DNA of 64,000 bases from Castanea sativa (Eukaryota; Streptophyta; Magnoliopsida; Fagales; Fagaceae). A model generated the notes under the pieces. That model had not been told where the DNA came from, ran no database searches, and worked only from the letters and a program-made list of their open reading frames with translations. Shown here in pieces: positions 45,853 to 58,764 of the stretch; position 1 is the first letter of the stretch, and the number at the start of each line of letters is the position of its first letter. Both the position numbers and the translations under genes were made by a program. The stretch covers positions 37,353,873 through 37,417,872 of the forward strand of contig NC_134019.1 of NCBI RefSeq assembly GCF_040712315.1. The letters are read 5' to 3'.

Positions 45853-48800
45853 GTAAGTTTGTCTCTTTTCAGAATTTATTTACAGTTCTTGCTTATTCAA
45901 GCTCTTTCTCTGTTGGGTTTTTTCTATGGTGGTGTATAAGTATAACTCTGTATGTGTGTGTGTGTGTGTGTGTGTGGGGTACTTGCACTACAACAAAAAT
46001 AGACTATGGTGACAAAACCTTTCGTCACAATATGTCTTTATTTCGTCACCGATTACATATATATTACGAAACACCATCGTCACCCTGCTTTCGTCACAGC
46101 AGCTGATTTGACGAAAATGTTTCGTCACCAATTAAAAATTATAGGTTACGAAATTTTTTCTTAACCAATAAAAAATGACAGGTGACAAAAGTTTTTCGTC
46201 ACCTAATATTTTCGTCACTAAACCTTATTTCCAGTGACGAAATATTTCGTCACCAAATGTATTTTTTTTCCCAATTTCAATAGATCAGGTGACAAAGTTT
46301 TGCGTCACCAATCATTTTTTTTTTTTTTTAATTTCAATAGATCAAGTGACAAATTATTTTGTCACCAATTTCTGCTTATAGTCAAATATGGCAACGAAAA
46401 TTATTGTCACCAATTTTAATTTCTTATTAATATTCTTTACATTTACTTGTCATTACATTAACCTGTTCATTTCTAACCAAATCCATAATAAAAAAATAAA
46501 AAAAAGCATCCATTCATTTCTAACCAAATCCATAAGTAAAATCCATACAATCTAAAAATGCAATAAAGATGTTCACAAAGTAATTACAACCATTTATATA
46601 CAAATAATGTCTTAACTTCCAAACTTTACAGAAAATTAATTAAGTTCAAGTAGTCCCACAAAAGCTATCTTTTTGCCACCAATCCCAAATCTGCACAAGT
46701 ATCAAAGAAAATACATTAATAACAAACTAGACTGCAAACCCATATCCCTAATAAGATGTACTACAACATCAACAACAAAAAAATTATTATTAGTAAGACA
46801 ATGCAAAAAATATCCACAGAATACCCAATAACAAACTAGACAAAATAATCATAATGCAAAATCATATGAAGCCAAACTATCAAATAAAGAAGACCCACAA
46901 CATTCTCATCAAATAAAAACCAAACCTACATTACAAATTACAGAAATCATAAAGAATGCAGAAAATTCCCAATTTAAAACAAAACAAATAAAGTGAAATC
47001 CAAAACAAAAACTCAGCCACCATCATAAACACAAACCCACCCACCACAATGAATAAAAAATTTAGCCAACACTATTAAAAAAAAAAACTAGCCACCGCCA
47101 TTAAACAAAAACCACGGCCACCACCATAAACAAAAAACCCACCACCACCATTAATTAAACAAAAAACATAGCCACCACCCATTAACACAAAAACCCAGCC
47201 ACCACCATAAACAAAAAACTCAGCCACCACCACAAACAAAAAACCCACCACCACTATTAAACAAAAAACACAGCCACCAACATTAACACAAAAACTCAGC
47301 CACTACCATAATCAAAAAACCCAACCACTACCATTAAACAAAAAGCAATAGTCACCACTTTGGAGTGACACATTATATCAAGAGTCACAATTTCATTCTT
47401 ACAATCCTTTATTTTTAGTCCAAAAGAATTAAAAGTTTGAAAATTGATAAATACTTTATGTATTCAATTCTAGATGTACCATCTTGCCATGTGAACCAGA
47501 AACTAAATTAAAATAATTTCAACCATATAATATACAGTACTACTATATGTATTATAATTAAAATCATAATTTATATATGATGGATATACCCTATATTAGG
47601 TCAATGCTCTCTCTTCTTGTTGTTGGTCTACACGTGGGACACTTGCCTTAACTAAGGTTATGAATCAAACAGTGGATCTTGACCACTTTATGGTTATTTA
47701 CCTTTCATGCAAATTTACGTGATCCTTAGGAGCTAGTTTTGTAATTAATGAATTAGTTAGTTTCAATCAGTTAGCTTTAATAATATTTTCTTAACATGAA
47801 GTTAGTGATGTAATTAATACACAATCAATAATAAAAGAAGTTTATTTATCACACTCCTCATTTATTACAACACAAGCCACATGTCTGTGTTAAGACCTTT
47901 AAAAAAAGTTATGCAATTATTGAAAGCAGTTATGCAATTATGAGAAAACCCAAAAGTGATGAAAAATAAATTATAAATTGTTTATTAAGACTGATTTTTT
48001 AAAAAATAAAATTTTGATGCAGAATTGGAAAAAATGTCAAAACAAATAACTATTTTTTTTTTATTTTTTTATAATTTTTTTTTAAAATTCTTTACTAACA
48101 TGTGCTTAAGAGTATTCTCATTTAAGGTTTCAAAAGCTAAATATGCTATTTTTTAACATATGATTCTAAAAAAGCACACTACACTAAGGGTATTATATTT
48201 AAAAGTTTTAACATCTTAGTTAGAGTAAAATATCATTTTTGACATCCTACAATAGCTGAAATCTTAAATGGGGTGGTAAAAAAATAGAAATGTTGATGTT
48301 AGATGTATTATAAATTGATGTGTTAAATGTATAATTAAAGTGGCTTTTTTAGAGCATTCACAATGGTGATGCTAAAAAACTATTTTTAGTACCACCATAT
48401 ACAAAAGGGGGCTATAATGATGGTGCTATAGGTAAATTTTTTATCTACATTACTACAGTGCACAACTATATATGACAGGACTGTACCTGGAAAGCTAATT
48501 TTTTTTTATTATTTATTCTTACTCCCTGTTAAATTAGTATTTATTTGTTTTTGTTTCTATTACTTTTTACTCAACCCGACACTTCTCTAATTTATCACCT
48601 CTCTCTCAACTCTCTCAACCCTCACAACTCTCACTTCTCTCTCTCAAAAACCATGAATCATGCATGCACCTTCTGTTGCAATGATTACAAAAATCAACTT
48701 GCAGCTAACTTTGACATACTTTGGGCTCAATATCAGTAAAGCACTGACAACTAGCTAGCATTGAATAGCTTCTTATAGCTACTTCATTTGCAATGACGTA

Positions 48801-51800
48801 CAGAATGATAAAATATCTAGCAAATTAGCAATTAATAGGGTCTTATCTCTTTAACTTTTTAAACTACTAATATTTGCTTGTTTCCTAGCTAGTACTATTT
48901 ATCTACCTTGATTAACAACACCACCATGAATGATGCATGCTCTTTTAAATACTATGAATCTACCTACCAAGATAGGGGTTGGTAGTCATTGAACTCATCT
49001 ATAGTCTTAAACGTGTAAAAGAGAAAATCTCCAAGATGCATGATTTCATTCAATGCATAGAAGATACATAAGAAAAAAAAATGAGCAGCATAGAAAAAGA
49101 TAGATTAATAAAACCTTCAAGAATCCAACTTCAATGACAATCATAACATGTGTAGGGTCCTCAAGCTCTGACTGACATCAATTTGCCACAAATTTTGAAC
49201 CTAACAAAGAATAATGAAATATTCCTTCAATAATCTTCCTTCACCAACTATTGAATTATATTATAAATAAATAAATAAAAACATTATTTTGGAATATTGA
49301 TCTGATTAAATCACATAGATCAATTAAAAAAAAAACGAATGTCAAACTTTTTCCAATTTGTCTTCCTCTTGTTTATAAGACAAAATTTAAATTTGCATCT
49401 ACCCATGGTAATTATTCTTTGTCGTCAAAATGCTTATATGACTTGAAAATTAATTAATCCCACAATTCTCTTTTTACAATAATCATCTTCATTCCCTCTA
49501 GAGGCTCCTGGACCAACATTTTACTCACCAAAGTCACTATCTCAGCTGACCCCAAAGTTCATTACCACGTGTGGCTAGAAATCACTCCCACAAAATTACG
49601 TGGACAAGGCAAAACAAAAAAAAACCATGATATTGGATGTGGTTCCTTATCCTCATTAGATTACATTTACACTGCACCCACCATTGACAACTCAGTCCCC
49701 TTCTCTAAACTCTTCCATCTCTTCCCACCAAAACCCCATAACCAAGAAAAGCTCACAAACTATGGATTCTCTACCATTGAACCAATCTCTCTCTCACCTC
49801 AAACTCTCTCCCAAACTCTTTACTTTCCCTTCTTCTTTTCCTTCCCAACAATCTCTCACCCTCAAACCAAACCACAATAACCCCACTATTTTCAGTTTCA
49901 CTCTCTTTGCAATTAAGTGCAATAATCTTCACAATCAAACAGAGTCATTTTGTTCTATTGCATTGTAATCACAGTTTTTATAAATTCAAGAGATCTAGCA
50001 AGCACACAAAATAGAGAAATCTGAAGGTTATGTTTACTTAAGAGGGATACATCAGAAGAGAAGAACATGAGATTTGAGGAAACTCACAAATTCTAATGAA
50101 CTTCAACAAGATAGGAATCAAATCAAAACCTTGGCATTACAAAATTCTTGGATTGTCTTTGTCCATCATTTAACCACTCTGGCAGCAAACAGTATGAAAT
50201 ATTCAGTTTTTTTTTTTTTTTGTAAAGTGAGCATCAGATGGAAACACAAAACAATTACTCCAAAGTCACTATATGCATAAAAGAAACAGGGAGACATGAG
50301 AAGTAAATGTGAATGTACAAAGAGATATAAATGGCTTACTCATCAACAATGGAGATCAATGAGAGAGAAAGAGAGAGAGGATCGATGAAAGTGAGAGCTT
50401 ACTGATCAATGAGGGAGGAGAGGCGTGAGGTCTGTGGGAGTTAGAAACGCGTGAGTAGAGGAGCACGAAAGATAGGTTAGGGTTTTTTTTTTCAAATAAA
50501 AAAAATGAAAAATAAAATTGGCGCTGAAAATTGGGCATGGCGCTAAAAAAAAATTAACCTGAAAATTATGCTGGCGCTAGGAATTGATCCCTTGAGGGAG
50601 TGCTACTCCACAAAGAAGTGCTACCAGTAGACTACCAAACAACATGTTATTTATAAGTGGACACTAAATCAATTTATTCTAACACTAGTGGATATTTAAA
50701 GTTTTCAAGAACAATAAAAGAAAAAAACATGCAAACACATTTTTTTAATATGCTTTCCAAAAATTGATAGTTATGATAACAAAAATAGTAAATTCAAATT
50801 ATATTTTAAATTAAAGCGTAAATGCACTTTTAGTTCCTACATTTTGACGTTTTTCCATTTTAGTCTCTACATTTTATTTTTACCACTTTTAGTCTCTAAA
50901 TCAATTAACGTGTGTTATTTTCTTTCTTTCCATCAGTCAACCGACGGAAATAGCTGGGGTGGCAGCCAAAGACATTAAAATATTATTAAAAATGTCACGT
51001 CAGCATCTTTTTTTTTTTAAATAATTTGTCAATTTTAACTAAATAAAAAAAAACAGAATTAAAAACAATAAAATCAAATGCCTATGAACACAAGAACACA
51101 AACCTAGAAAATCAAACCAAGAACACGAATCAAATGCCAAGGAAATTAAAACACCTTCAAAGATTCAAAACACAAAGAACACAAACCCAAACCCAACCCT
51201 CAATCTCTAGCAAACCCAGAACACCACATGAAAAATCCAACCCTCCATACAAACATCAAACCCAGAAACCATCACAACAGCCACAACTCACCATCCCAAC
51301 CGCCACAACCAAACCCAACTCAGTCTCAACCCCAGCCACCCCGATTTCTACCCACCCTAACCCAACCTCAACCCCAGCCACCCCAGCCGGTCTCAACCCA
51401 CCCACCCCAGCCTAACCTAAACCCAATCCGACCTCTACCCACCCCAACCGGCTCACAACCTACCCACCTCAAAATTGAACTCTAATTAAAATTCAATTTA
51501 AAATCTAATTGAATTTAGACTCTTTAATTTTTGCACATAATAATTCACTGAATACACAATAACTTATTATTGAACACATGTTTTGAAAATCCAACTGTTG
51601 GATTACATTTTTTATATGACCTTAACATGCATGCCAATTTTCACATTGAATTAAGAAATATAGGTCGTGTTTAGGTTACACTTGATGTAACTCTAAAAAA
51701 TGTTACACCACCCAATAACTTATTATTGAATTATTATTTTGAAAATTCAATCGTTGGATTACGTTTTCTATATGTTCTTAAAATGCATGCCAATTTTTAT

Positions 51801-54800
51801 GCCAATTAAGTGTAATTTGTCATTTAATCTTTAAACTCATCTATTATGCGTTAGTTTAAACTACAAAAACTTAAATTTAGACAATTAATTGATGACATGC
51901 CTATTAATTTTTGATCACCTTGAAATTTTGTAAGCATGAAAAACATATGAAGATAATGTAATCTAACGGTAGATTTGTCAAAATTCACATTGAATTAAGA
52001 AATATAGGTCTGGGTTCAAATTACATCTGGTGTAACTCTAAAAAGTGTTACACCACCCAATAAATTATTATTGAATTCATATTTTGAAAATCCAACCGTT
52101 GGATTACATTTTCTATATATGTTCTTAAAATGCATGCCAATTTTCATGCCAATTAGGTGTAATTTGTCATTTAATCTTTAAACTCATCTATTATGCATTA
52201 GTTTAAACTACAAAAACTTAAATTTACACAATTGATCGATGACATGCCTATTAATCTTTGATCACCTTGAAATTTTGTAAGCATGAACAACATATGAAGA
52301 TAATGTAATCTAACGGTAGATTTGTCAAAATTCACATTGAATTAAGAAATATAGGCCTGGGTTCAAATTACACCTGTAACTCTAAAAAGTGTTACACCAC
52401 CCAATAAATTATTATTGAATTCATATTTTGAAAATCCAACCGTTGGATTAAATTTTCTATATGTTCTTAAAATGCATGCCAATTTTCATGTCAATTAGGT
52501 GTAATTTGTTATTTAATCTTTAAACTCATCTATTATGTGTTAGTTTAAACTACAAAAACTTAAATTTACACAATTGATCGATGACATGCCTATTAATCTT
52601 TGATCACCTTAAAATTTTGTAAGCATGAACAACATATGAAGATAATGTAATCTAACGGTAGATTTGTCAAAATTCACATTGAATTAAGAAATATAGGTCT
52701 GGGTTCAAATTACACCTGATGTAACTCTAAAAAGTGTTACATCACCCAATAAATTATTATTGAATTCATATTTTGAAAATCCAACCGTTGGACTACATTT
52801 TCTATATGTTCTTAAAATGCATGCCAATTTTCATGCCAATTAGGTGTAATTTGTCATTTAATCTTTAACCTCATCTATTATGCGTTAGTTTAAACTATAA
52901 AAACTTAAATTTAGATAATTGATTGATGACATGCCTATTAATCTTTGATCACCTTGAAATTTTGTAAGCATGAAAAACATATGAAGATACTGTAATCTAA
53001 CGGTAGATTTGTCAAAATTCACATTGAATTAAGAAATATAGGTCTGGGTTCAAATTACACCTTGTGTAACTCTAAAAAGTGTTACACCACCCAATAAATT
53101 ATTATTGAATTCATATTTTGGAAATCCAACCGTTGGATTACATTTTCTATATGTTCTTAAAATTCATGCCAATTTTCATGTTAATTAGGTGTAATTTGTC
53201 ATTTAATCTTTAAACTCATCTATTATGCGTTAGTTTAAACTACAAAAACTTAAATTTAGACAATTGATTGATGACATGCCTATTAATTTTTGATCACCTT
53301 GAAATTTTGTAAGCATGAAAACCATATGAACATAATGTAATCTAACGGTAGATTTGTCAAAATTCACATTGAATTAAGAAATATAGGTCTAGGTTCAGAT
53401 TACACCTGGTGTAACTCTAAAAAGTGTTACACCACCCAATAAATTACTATTGAATTTATATTTTGAAAATCTAACCGTTGGATTACATGTTCTATTTGTT
53501 CTTAACATGCATGCCAATTTTCCTGCCAATCGGGTGTAATTTACATATTATTATCCATTTAACTAATTAAATCTAACCCAAACCTAACTCAACCAAATTA
53601 TTATGGGTAAACTCCAACCCACTCAATTACCCAATTATCAAAATTACCAAATTGCCTCTAAAACTTGCAAATAACCAAAGTACTCCTAAAATCCTCTAAA
53701 ATTGCCAAAATGCACCCTAAGCCTAAAAAATAACCGAAATACCTCTAAAATCATAAAATTACCAAAATACCCCTAAAACTTAAAACATTACCAAAATATC
53801 CCCCGAAACTAAAAAAATACCAAAATTCACCCTAAAGCTAAGAAATAATTGAAATACCCTTGGAACCTTCAAAATGACCAAAATACCCCTCGAAACTTAA
53901 AAATGACAAAAATACGTCCTAAATCTAAGAAATGACTGAAATACTTCCCAAAATTTAAACATTACCAAAATACCCATGAAACCTAAAAATTGCCAAAATA
54001 CCCTTGAAATATGAAAATTACCAAAATACCCCCCTAAACCTAAAAAATAACCAAAGATACCCTCAAAACCCAATAAAATGACCAAAATACCCCCTAAACC
54101 TAAAAAATGACCAAAATAGCCAGAAATTATAAAAATGAGTATTTTTGTCATTTAGGGGTATTTTGGTCATTTTTAGGTTTGAGGGCATTTCGATCATCTT
54201 TTAGGTTTAGGGTGTATTTTTATGATCGTATAGGTTTTAGGGCCATTTTTGTCATTTTATAGGTTTCAGGGGTATTTTGGTCATTTTTGAAGTTTTTGGG
54301 GGTATTTTGGTCATTTTTTTAGGATTAGGAGTATTTTGGTAATTTTAAAGCATTAAGGCTATTTTGGTCAGTTTTTAGGTTTCAAAGCTATTTAGGTTAT
54401 TTTTTGAGAATGTGGGTGCTATTTTGGTAATTTTTTGTTTTGGGGGTATTTTGGCCAAATTTTAGGTTTCGAGGGGTAATTTTTTAGGTTTTGTGTGTAC
54501 TTTGGTCATTTTTTAGGATTAGAGTATTTTGGTCATTTATGAGGTTTAGGGGATATTTTGGTAATTTTTAGTGATTTTTGAGCATATTTGGTGATTTTGG
54601 GGGTATTTTAGTAATTTTTTAGGTTATTTTATGGGTATTTTGCTCATTTTAGAGATTTAAAGATATTTTGGTCATTTTAGTGGGTTTTTAGCATAATTGG
54701 TGATTTTAGAGATTGTAGGAATATTTTGGTCATTTTAAATGTTTCATGGGTATTTTGCATATTTTAGAGATTTTGAGGATATATTGGTCATTTTGGTGGA

Positions 54801-57800
54801 TTTTGAGCATATTTGTTGATTTTATAAAAATTAGCTTTGGGTAGGGTATGGATATCTATGGATAAACAAACCGGGTATATATGGGTATACCCTGCCCATG
54901 GCAATCCTTAATTATTTGTAAACAATAGGTGACAAACACTTATTTTGTCACCAAAAACACCTCCATCTTAATATTGGATGATGAATTTGGAATTTCATCA
55001 CCTCTGGTTAGTCTTTGGTTACACAATAGGTGACAAAAATTTATTTCGTCACCAAAAACACCTACATCCTAATATTGGGTGACGAATTTAAAATTTCGTC
55101 ACCTCTGGTAAGTTTTTGGTGACGCAAATATTTCGTCACCCTAGGTTTGCCTTTTTTTCATGACCTATAGTGACAAAATAAATATTTCGTCACCAATTGG
55201 TACATCTTTGGTGACGAAATATTGATTTCGTCACCAATTTTAATATTTTTATAATATTTGGTGACGAATTCTTCTTTCCCTCACTAAATGTTATCATTTG
55301 GTGACGAAATTGTTTATCCTCACTAGATTTTGTCACCATAGCCCACTTTTGTTGTAGTGTTGTTTGCTTGAGGTGTTGTTTTTTCATTGAAAAAGAAAAT
55401 AGAAAAAAATAATAATAATAAGAGTGTGGAATTGGAAATGATTGATTGGGACTTGGGAGGAACTAATTATCTCAAAGAATTAACTTTACCTATGCCTTGT
55501 TTGGTGCATAACTAAAGTATATTTGATAAGGCCCAGAAGAGTCTGATGTGGAAATTTGTAGGTTAAATATCTGGGGTTTGTGAAATTGAGGTGAGAAAGG
55601 CATATTGGTTAAGCATATTGTGTGTTTGGTTCATAAGTAGGATGTTATTAATGTCTTCATTAGTTTATGGTTCTTTTTGCTTGTCTTGCCAATTATGCAT
55701 TTCTATATTTCTGTGATAATTGGTTGTGTTGTTGACAGAACAAGAACACTTTGTAATGGGAAAATCTTAATAATAATGAGTAAGACTTCCTTTCTCCATA
55801 CTTTCCAAAAAGGGGGCGTGAGTGTGAATTCCATGAATGCTGTAACTGACTAAAATACTTTTGGGGTTTTTAAAGATTGTTGTTGTAGTGAAAGAAGTTT
55901 TTCGGAATAATTTCGACTCATGGTCATCTCCAAGTTAAATCTTGATCAAGTGACCTGAATTTTATAATTGACGATTAATTTGCATAACCATGAAACCACC
56001 CATTATGTTTTTTAATATTTTTTGGCTTTTTGTTTATGTATCCTTCATTTCTTGAATTTATTTTGGGTGTGTTCATTTGTTTAATAACATTCATTTATTT
56101 GATAAAAAGTTGGAGTCTAAACACTTCATGCTGAATTGGTTGTTCAGGTGACTTTTGATGAGGTGCTGAGTGAGTAATTGATTTGGATACATAATTAAGT
56201 ACCATGTCTGATCGTGTTGTACAATCGTATCATGGTGGTGACTCAGTGGATGGTGAATCAGTGGATCGTTGCAAATCTGTTTGGATGGATCATTGGATGC
56301 GCACAAGCCGTAAGTCAGCTACTCAGGCTTGCAGTCATTTATCAATTCATTATGAGTCCAAGGAAGAAGTTCATGATACCAAACAGCATCCTGTACTCAA
56401 TGGGTCAGATATAGCAACGGAGGTTTACACTAAAAGATTTAGAGAAGCAAGTAAAGCCAAGGCAGTTGGAATTATTGATGAAAGTATGACAGTGAGTTCG
56501 AAAAGATCAAAGAGAGAGAGATTAGATTGTCAGCCCTTTCCAATGTTCAGTATTTCTAAAAAGAGAGAGGGTATTTTGGCTTTAAATCATGGCGAAGCCA
56601 TGTGTCATGGGAAAGATTCCAACTCTGGACATGATACTGTTTTTCTCAATGGACGCAAGCGTCATTTACCTTCAACGTTTGCACCTGAAACAGACACTCT
56701 TGAATGTCATTCTCAGCCTGGAGGCATCTCAGGGTACTTAGAGCAGCCTGCGAAATCTCATAAAGATCTTGAAACGAACAGCTTAGCTGTTTCAACATCT
56801 CCTCAGGATAATTCCATGAGGTCCAGTTTAAAAATTGTGCCATATGGATTTAACAGCAGAATGACTCCATTGCAGTCTGTTGTTCATGAGAATAAAATCA
56901 TTAACCAGTTAGACTCTAGAACATCTGGGAAGTCATTGCTGAGTCAGAAAGATGCAGCTCTGTTTTTACATGATCCTTTAACCAGCAGTAATCAGCAATC
57001 AAGTTTTATTGGTAAGCAGTACCAGAATATGCAAAATCATTCTGGTATGTGGTTGTCCTCAAGCCAGAGTAGCCCCCCAAAGGCAACCAAATCAGAAAAA
57101 TTATATCATGGATGTTATTCACTTCCAACACTGCCACATTCTGTTCATGATGTAGAGACTATGAGAATATACACCACTGTTGACTCCAAAGAAGGATCAT
57201 CTAGAGGCCCTTCCAAGTTGTCTCAAACAACTCGTCATTTTCTGATTACGAAAAAGACTGATGTTAACTTATCCGATGGCGGTCAAATGTTTAGAGAGTC
57301 AACAGTATCAACCAAATTCAATCGAAAAACTTTCACTGAGCTTCTCAGTTTATCTCCAGATTTTCAATTCCATGTTCAGCAAGGAGTGAAACTGCAACCT
57401 CTAGTAAGCTCCGCAGACAGTGATGGAAAAGAAAATCTCAGAGATGTAAACGCAGCAGTTGGATTGAAGAATGAATCATCAGCTGAAACTGATACTATGG
57501 ATATGGATGCTTTCCAGGAGAACCACCTTTCTGGTATGTACACTTTCTATCTCAGAAATTCTGGTTTTAGTTAATGGCATTTTGTAATATTTTAGATGGA
57601 TAGGATTCTAGGCTCTACAGCATCACACTAAGAATAACATGCTTTTTTTAGAGTGCTGAATTTTTTTTTTTACAGTCTCACTGAAGTTTACTTAATAGTT
57701 TTTTAAGTATCATGCGTAATTTGCATGTTTTTAGTAAGTTTTATGCTCTCTTTTTTGGCTGACGGTGGCCTCTTTGTTGCAGGTGTTGCTTTGTCCCCAT

Positions 57801-58764
57801 CAAATAAGGTAATGCTTGCTGTGTTTTGATATTTGCGTAATGTGGCCTCTTAGTAGTTTTAAGTCTACCCACATGGGCTTATTTGTCTTCCAAGTAAATT
57901 GGGCTTGTAGTAATCATGCTATCCAGGAATATATCTGGTAATATTTAGACCTAATGTGGTGCGATACTGAAGTCATTAACAATTATAATTTTGTAGTACC
58001 TCAGTGGGGAGTCGCCAATACATCAAGCTGTAGATGCTTCAGCTGGAGAAGAAATGGGGGGTAGACTCCTGAACATGGAGTTTCGTAATATAAACGAAGT
58101 GCTTCCTAATCTTCCCGCTTTAGCTAGTCCAGCGGACTGCAAGGATACAAGTACCTCAAGAACCCAAAGTTTGGATGCGGAACACCTCCTTTCCCATGCT
58201 GAGCAGCCCATGACTTTTAAGTCCAGTGGTTGTCGTGATGACCCTCTGGGAACAGAGCCAAGCAGCAGATGGGTCAAACGCCTCAAGTACAGTGCTTCAG
58301 ATTCTGCTCATGGTGCCAAGAGCTCAAAAATGGGAGAAGCCTCTTCCCATGAAAAAGTCAGTAAGTTCTTCAGCAGATTTTTGAAATGTGGCATAACCAG
58401 TTCAGAAACCACAATGGTTAGATGTCACAATAAAGAAAAGATGACATTAGAGCAAAATGAGATGTTGTTAAAGAATGGTGAGTCCTCTTCTCTTGATTCA
58501 GTAAAGAAATGTCCAGATGTTACACTGTCACATCCTTGGATTCAGAGGTGGCGTCGTAATCAGACTGCATCACCCCAAAAGAAACCTGAAGCTGTGATGG
58601 TTTGCGAGCCACAATGTTCAAAGGTTGCAATAGATGAGTTTCAAAAGAAGCAATTTCCAAGCATTGCTGCTATGGCATTGATGGGGAAGGCCATGTGTAG
58701 TTTCCATCCATGTGAGTTTAAGAAAAGAGGATCTTTTGTGGTTTGGAATACCAAAGGGTTTTGA
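45640..58764 (+). CDS. PCH1/PCHL-like phytochrome-associated protein
   Basis: Coding exons 56204-57533, 57783-57808 (26 nt) and 57997-58764 join in frame to 708 codons (707 aa) with GT-AG introns. Upstream, a leader exon probably ends at 45852 (CAGCTG|GTAAGT) and joins an acceptor at 56147 (TTGTTCAG|GTG). Features are an N-terminal KSVWMDHWMRTS, a Ser-rich, mostly disordered middle with basic KRSKRER, and the C-terminal blocks HPWIQRW (about 629-637) and FPSIAAMALMGKAM (about 672-685). These ends recall Arabidopsis PCH1 (At2g16365, often misnamed F-box) and PCHL, nuclear proteins that bind phytochrome B and stabilise photobodies. No F-box is visible. The family call rests on remembered motifs. 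The leader intron hosts the CACTA element. Confidence 0.6.
45948..45976. repeat. (TG)n microsatellite
   Basis: About 12 TG units lie just before the CACTA insertion site. Confidence 0.9.
45990..46410. repeat. Left subterminal GTGACGAAA repeat array
   Basis: Many copies of GGTGAC(G/A)AAA and its complement TTTCGTCACC occur at 10-60-bp spacing in both orientations, mirrored at 54930-55350. Confidence 0.85.
46985..47350. repeat. AGCCACCACCAT minisatellite
   Basis: Degenerate units of about 25-35 bp combining AAACAAAAAACCCA with GCCACCACCAT recur around a dozen times. Confidence 0.75.
48106..48500. mobile_element. Fragments of Tourist-like elements inside the CACTA
   Basis: TAAGAGTATTCTCATTTAAGG at about 48109 resembles the inverted right end of the element at 15263-16056. 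Bases 48291-48345 (TTAGATGTATTATAAATTGA) match its interior. At 48354 a second terminus-like GAGCATTCACAATGGTGATG follows. Complete pairs of ends were not found. Confidence 0.4.
48501..50820. other. CACTA interior without recognisable gene
   Basis: The 103-codon ORF at 49569-49880 and others are Ser/Pro/Leu-rich and match no family I know. A (GA)n tract lies at 50360-50378. Confidence 0.4.
50821..51010. repeat. Transposon-terminus-like sequence (TTTTAGTCTCTACATTTT type)
   Basis: AATGCACTTTTAGTTCCTAC is followed by two more TTTAGTCTCTA blocks about 37 bases apart and GACGGAAATAGC. This pattern is common at ends of plant Mutator-like and related elements. No partner end was found. Confidence 0.35.
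51490..53560. repeat. 345-bp satellite-like tandem array inside the CACTA element
   Basis: The boundary word ATATAGG(T/C)C.GGGTTC recurs with TAGG starting at 51661, 52005, 52352, 52694, 53039 and 53384. The periods are 344, 347, 342, 345 and 345. Units share CAACCGTTGGATTACATTTTC, GATTGATGACATGCC and ATCTAACGGTAGATTTGTCA. The first unit (51530-51660) is shortened by internal deletion. No ORF spans the array. Each unit carries a short dyad GTGTAACTCTAAAAAGTGTTACAC. Confidence 0.95.
53640..54830. repeat. Inverted minisatellite (ACCAAAATACCCC / GGGGTATTTTGGT)
   Basis: Up to about 54135 the plus strand repeats AAATTACCAAAATACCCCTAAAAC-like units of about 20-30 bp. From about 54136 on it repeats the complement (GGGGTATTTTGGTCATTTTTAGGTTT). 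The two arms of roughly 500 and 700 bp form an imperfect palindrome that could fold into a long hairpin RNA. Confidence 0.9.
54930..55350. repeat. Right subterminal GTGACGAAA repeat array
   Basis: TTTCGTCACC and GGTGACGAAAT motifs occur in both orientations up to the right terminus, mirroring the left array. Confidence 0.85.

Larger units (their letters stand above)
45986..55359. mobile_element. CACTA-type (En/Spm-like) DNA transposon, 9.4 kb, no transposase seen
   Basis: The left end CACTACAACAAAAATAGACT and the inverted right end CACTACAACAAAAGTGGGCT begin 32-bp inverted termini differing at three places. They are flanked by TTG at 45983-45985 and 55360-55362, the 3-bp duplication expected for CACTA elements. 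Subterminal regions (45990-46410 and 54930-55350) are packed with short GTGACGAAAT/TTTCGTCACC motifs in both directions, typical binding-site arrays for the transposase. No transposase, TNPA or TNPD-like frame was found between them, so the copy looks non-autonomous. It sits in the leader intron of the PCH1-like gene. Confidence 0.9.

Noticed and set aside
49569..49968. 103-aa and 94-aa ORFs inside the CACTA element
   Set aside because: Two overlapping frames with Ser/Pro-rich, non-conserved-looking sequence; no transposase motif.
51134..51485. Pro/Thr/Gln-rich ORFs resembling a cell-wall protein
   Set aside because: The sequence is an ACCCCAGCC-type simple repeat and two frames are open at once; not a gene.
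51661..53560. Regularly spaced repeats that could suggest a CRISPR-like array
   Set aside because: The unit is 345 bp with no unique spacers and lies inside a plant transposon; it is a tandem satellite.
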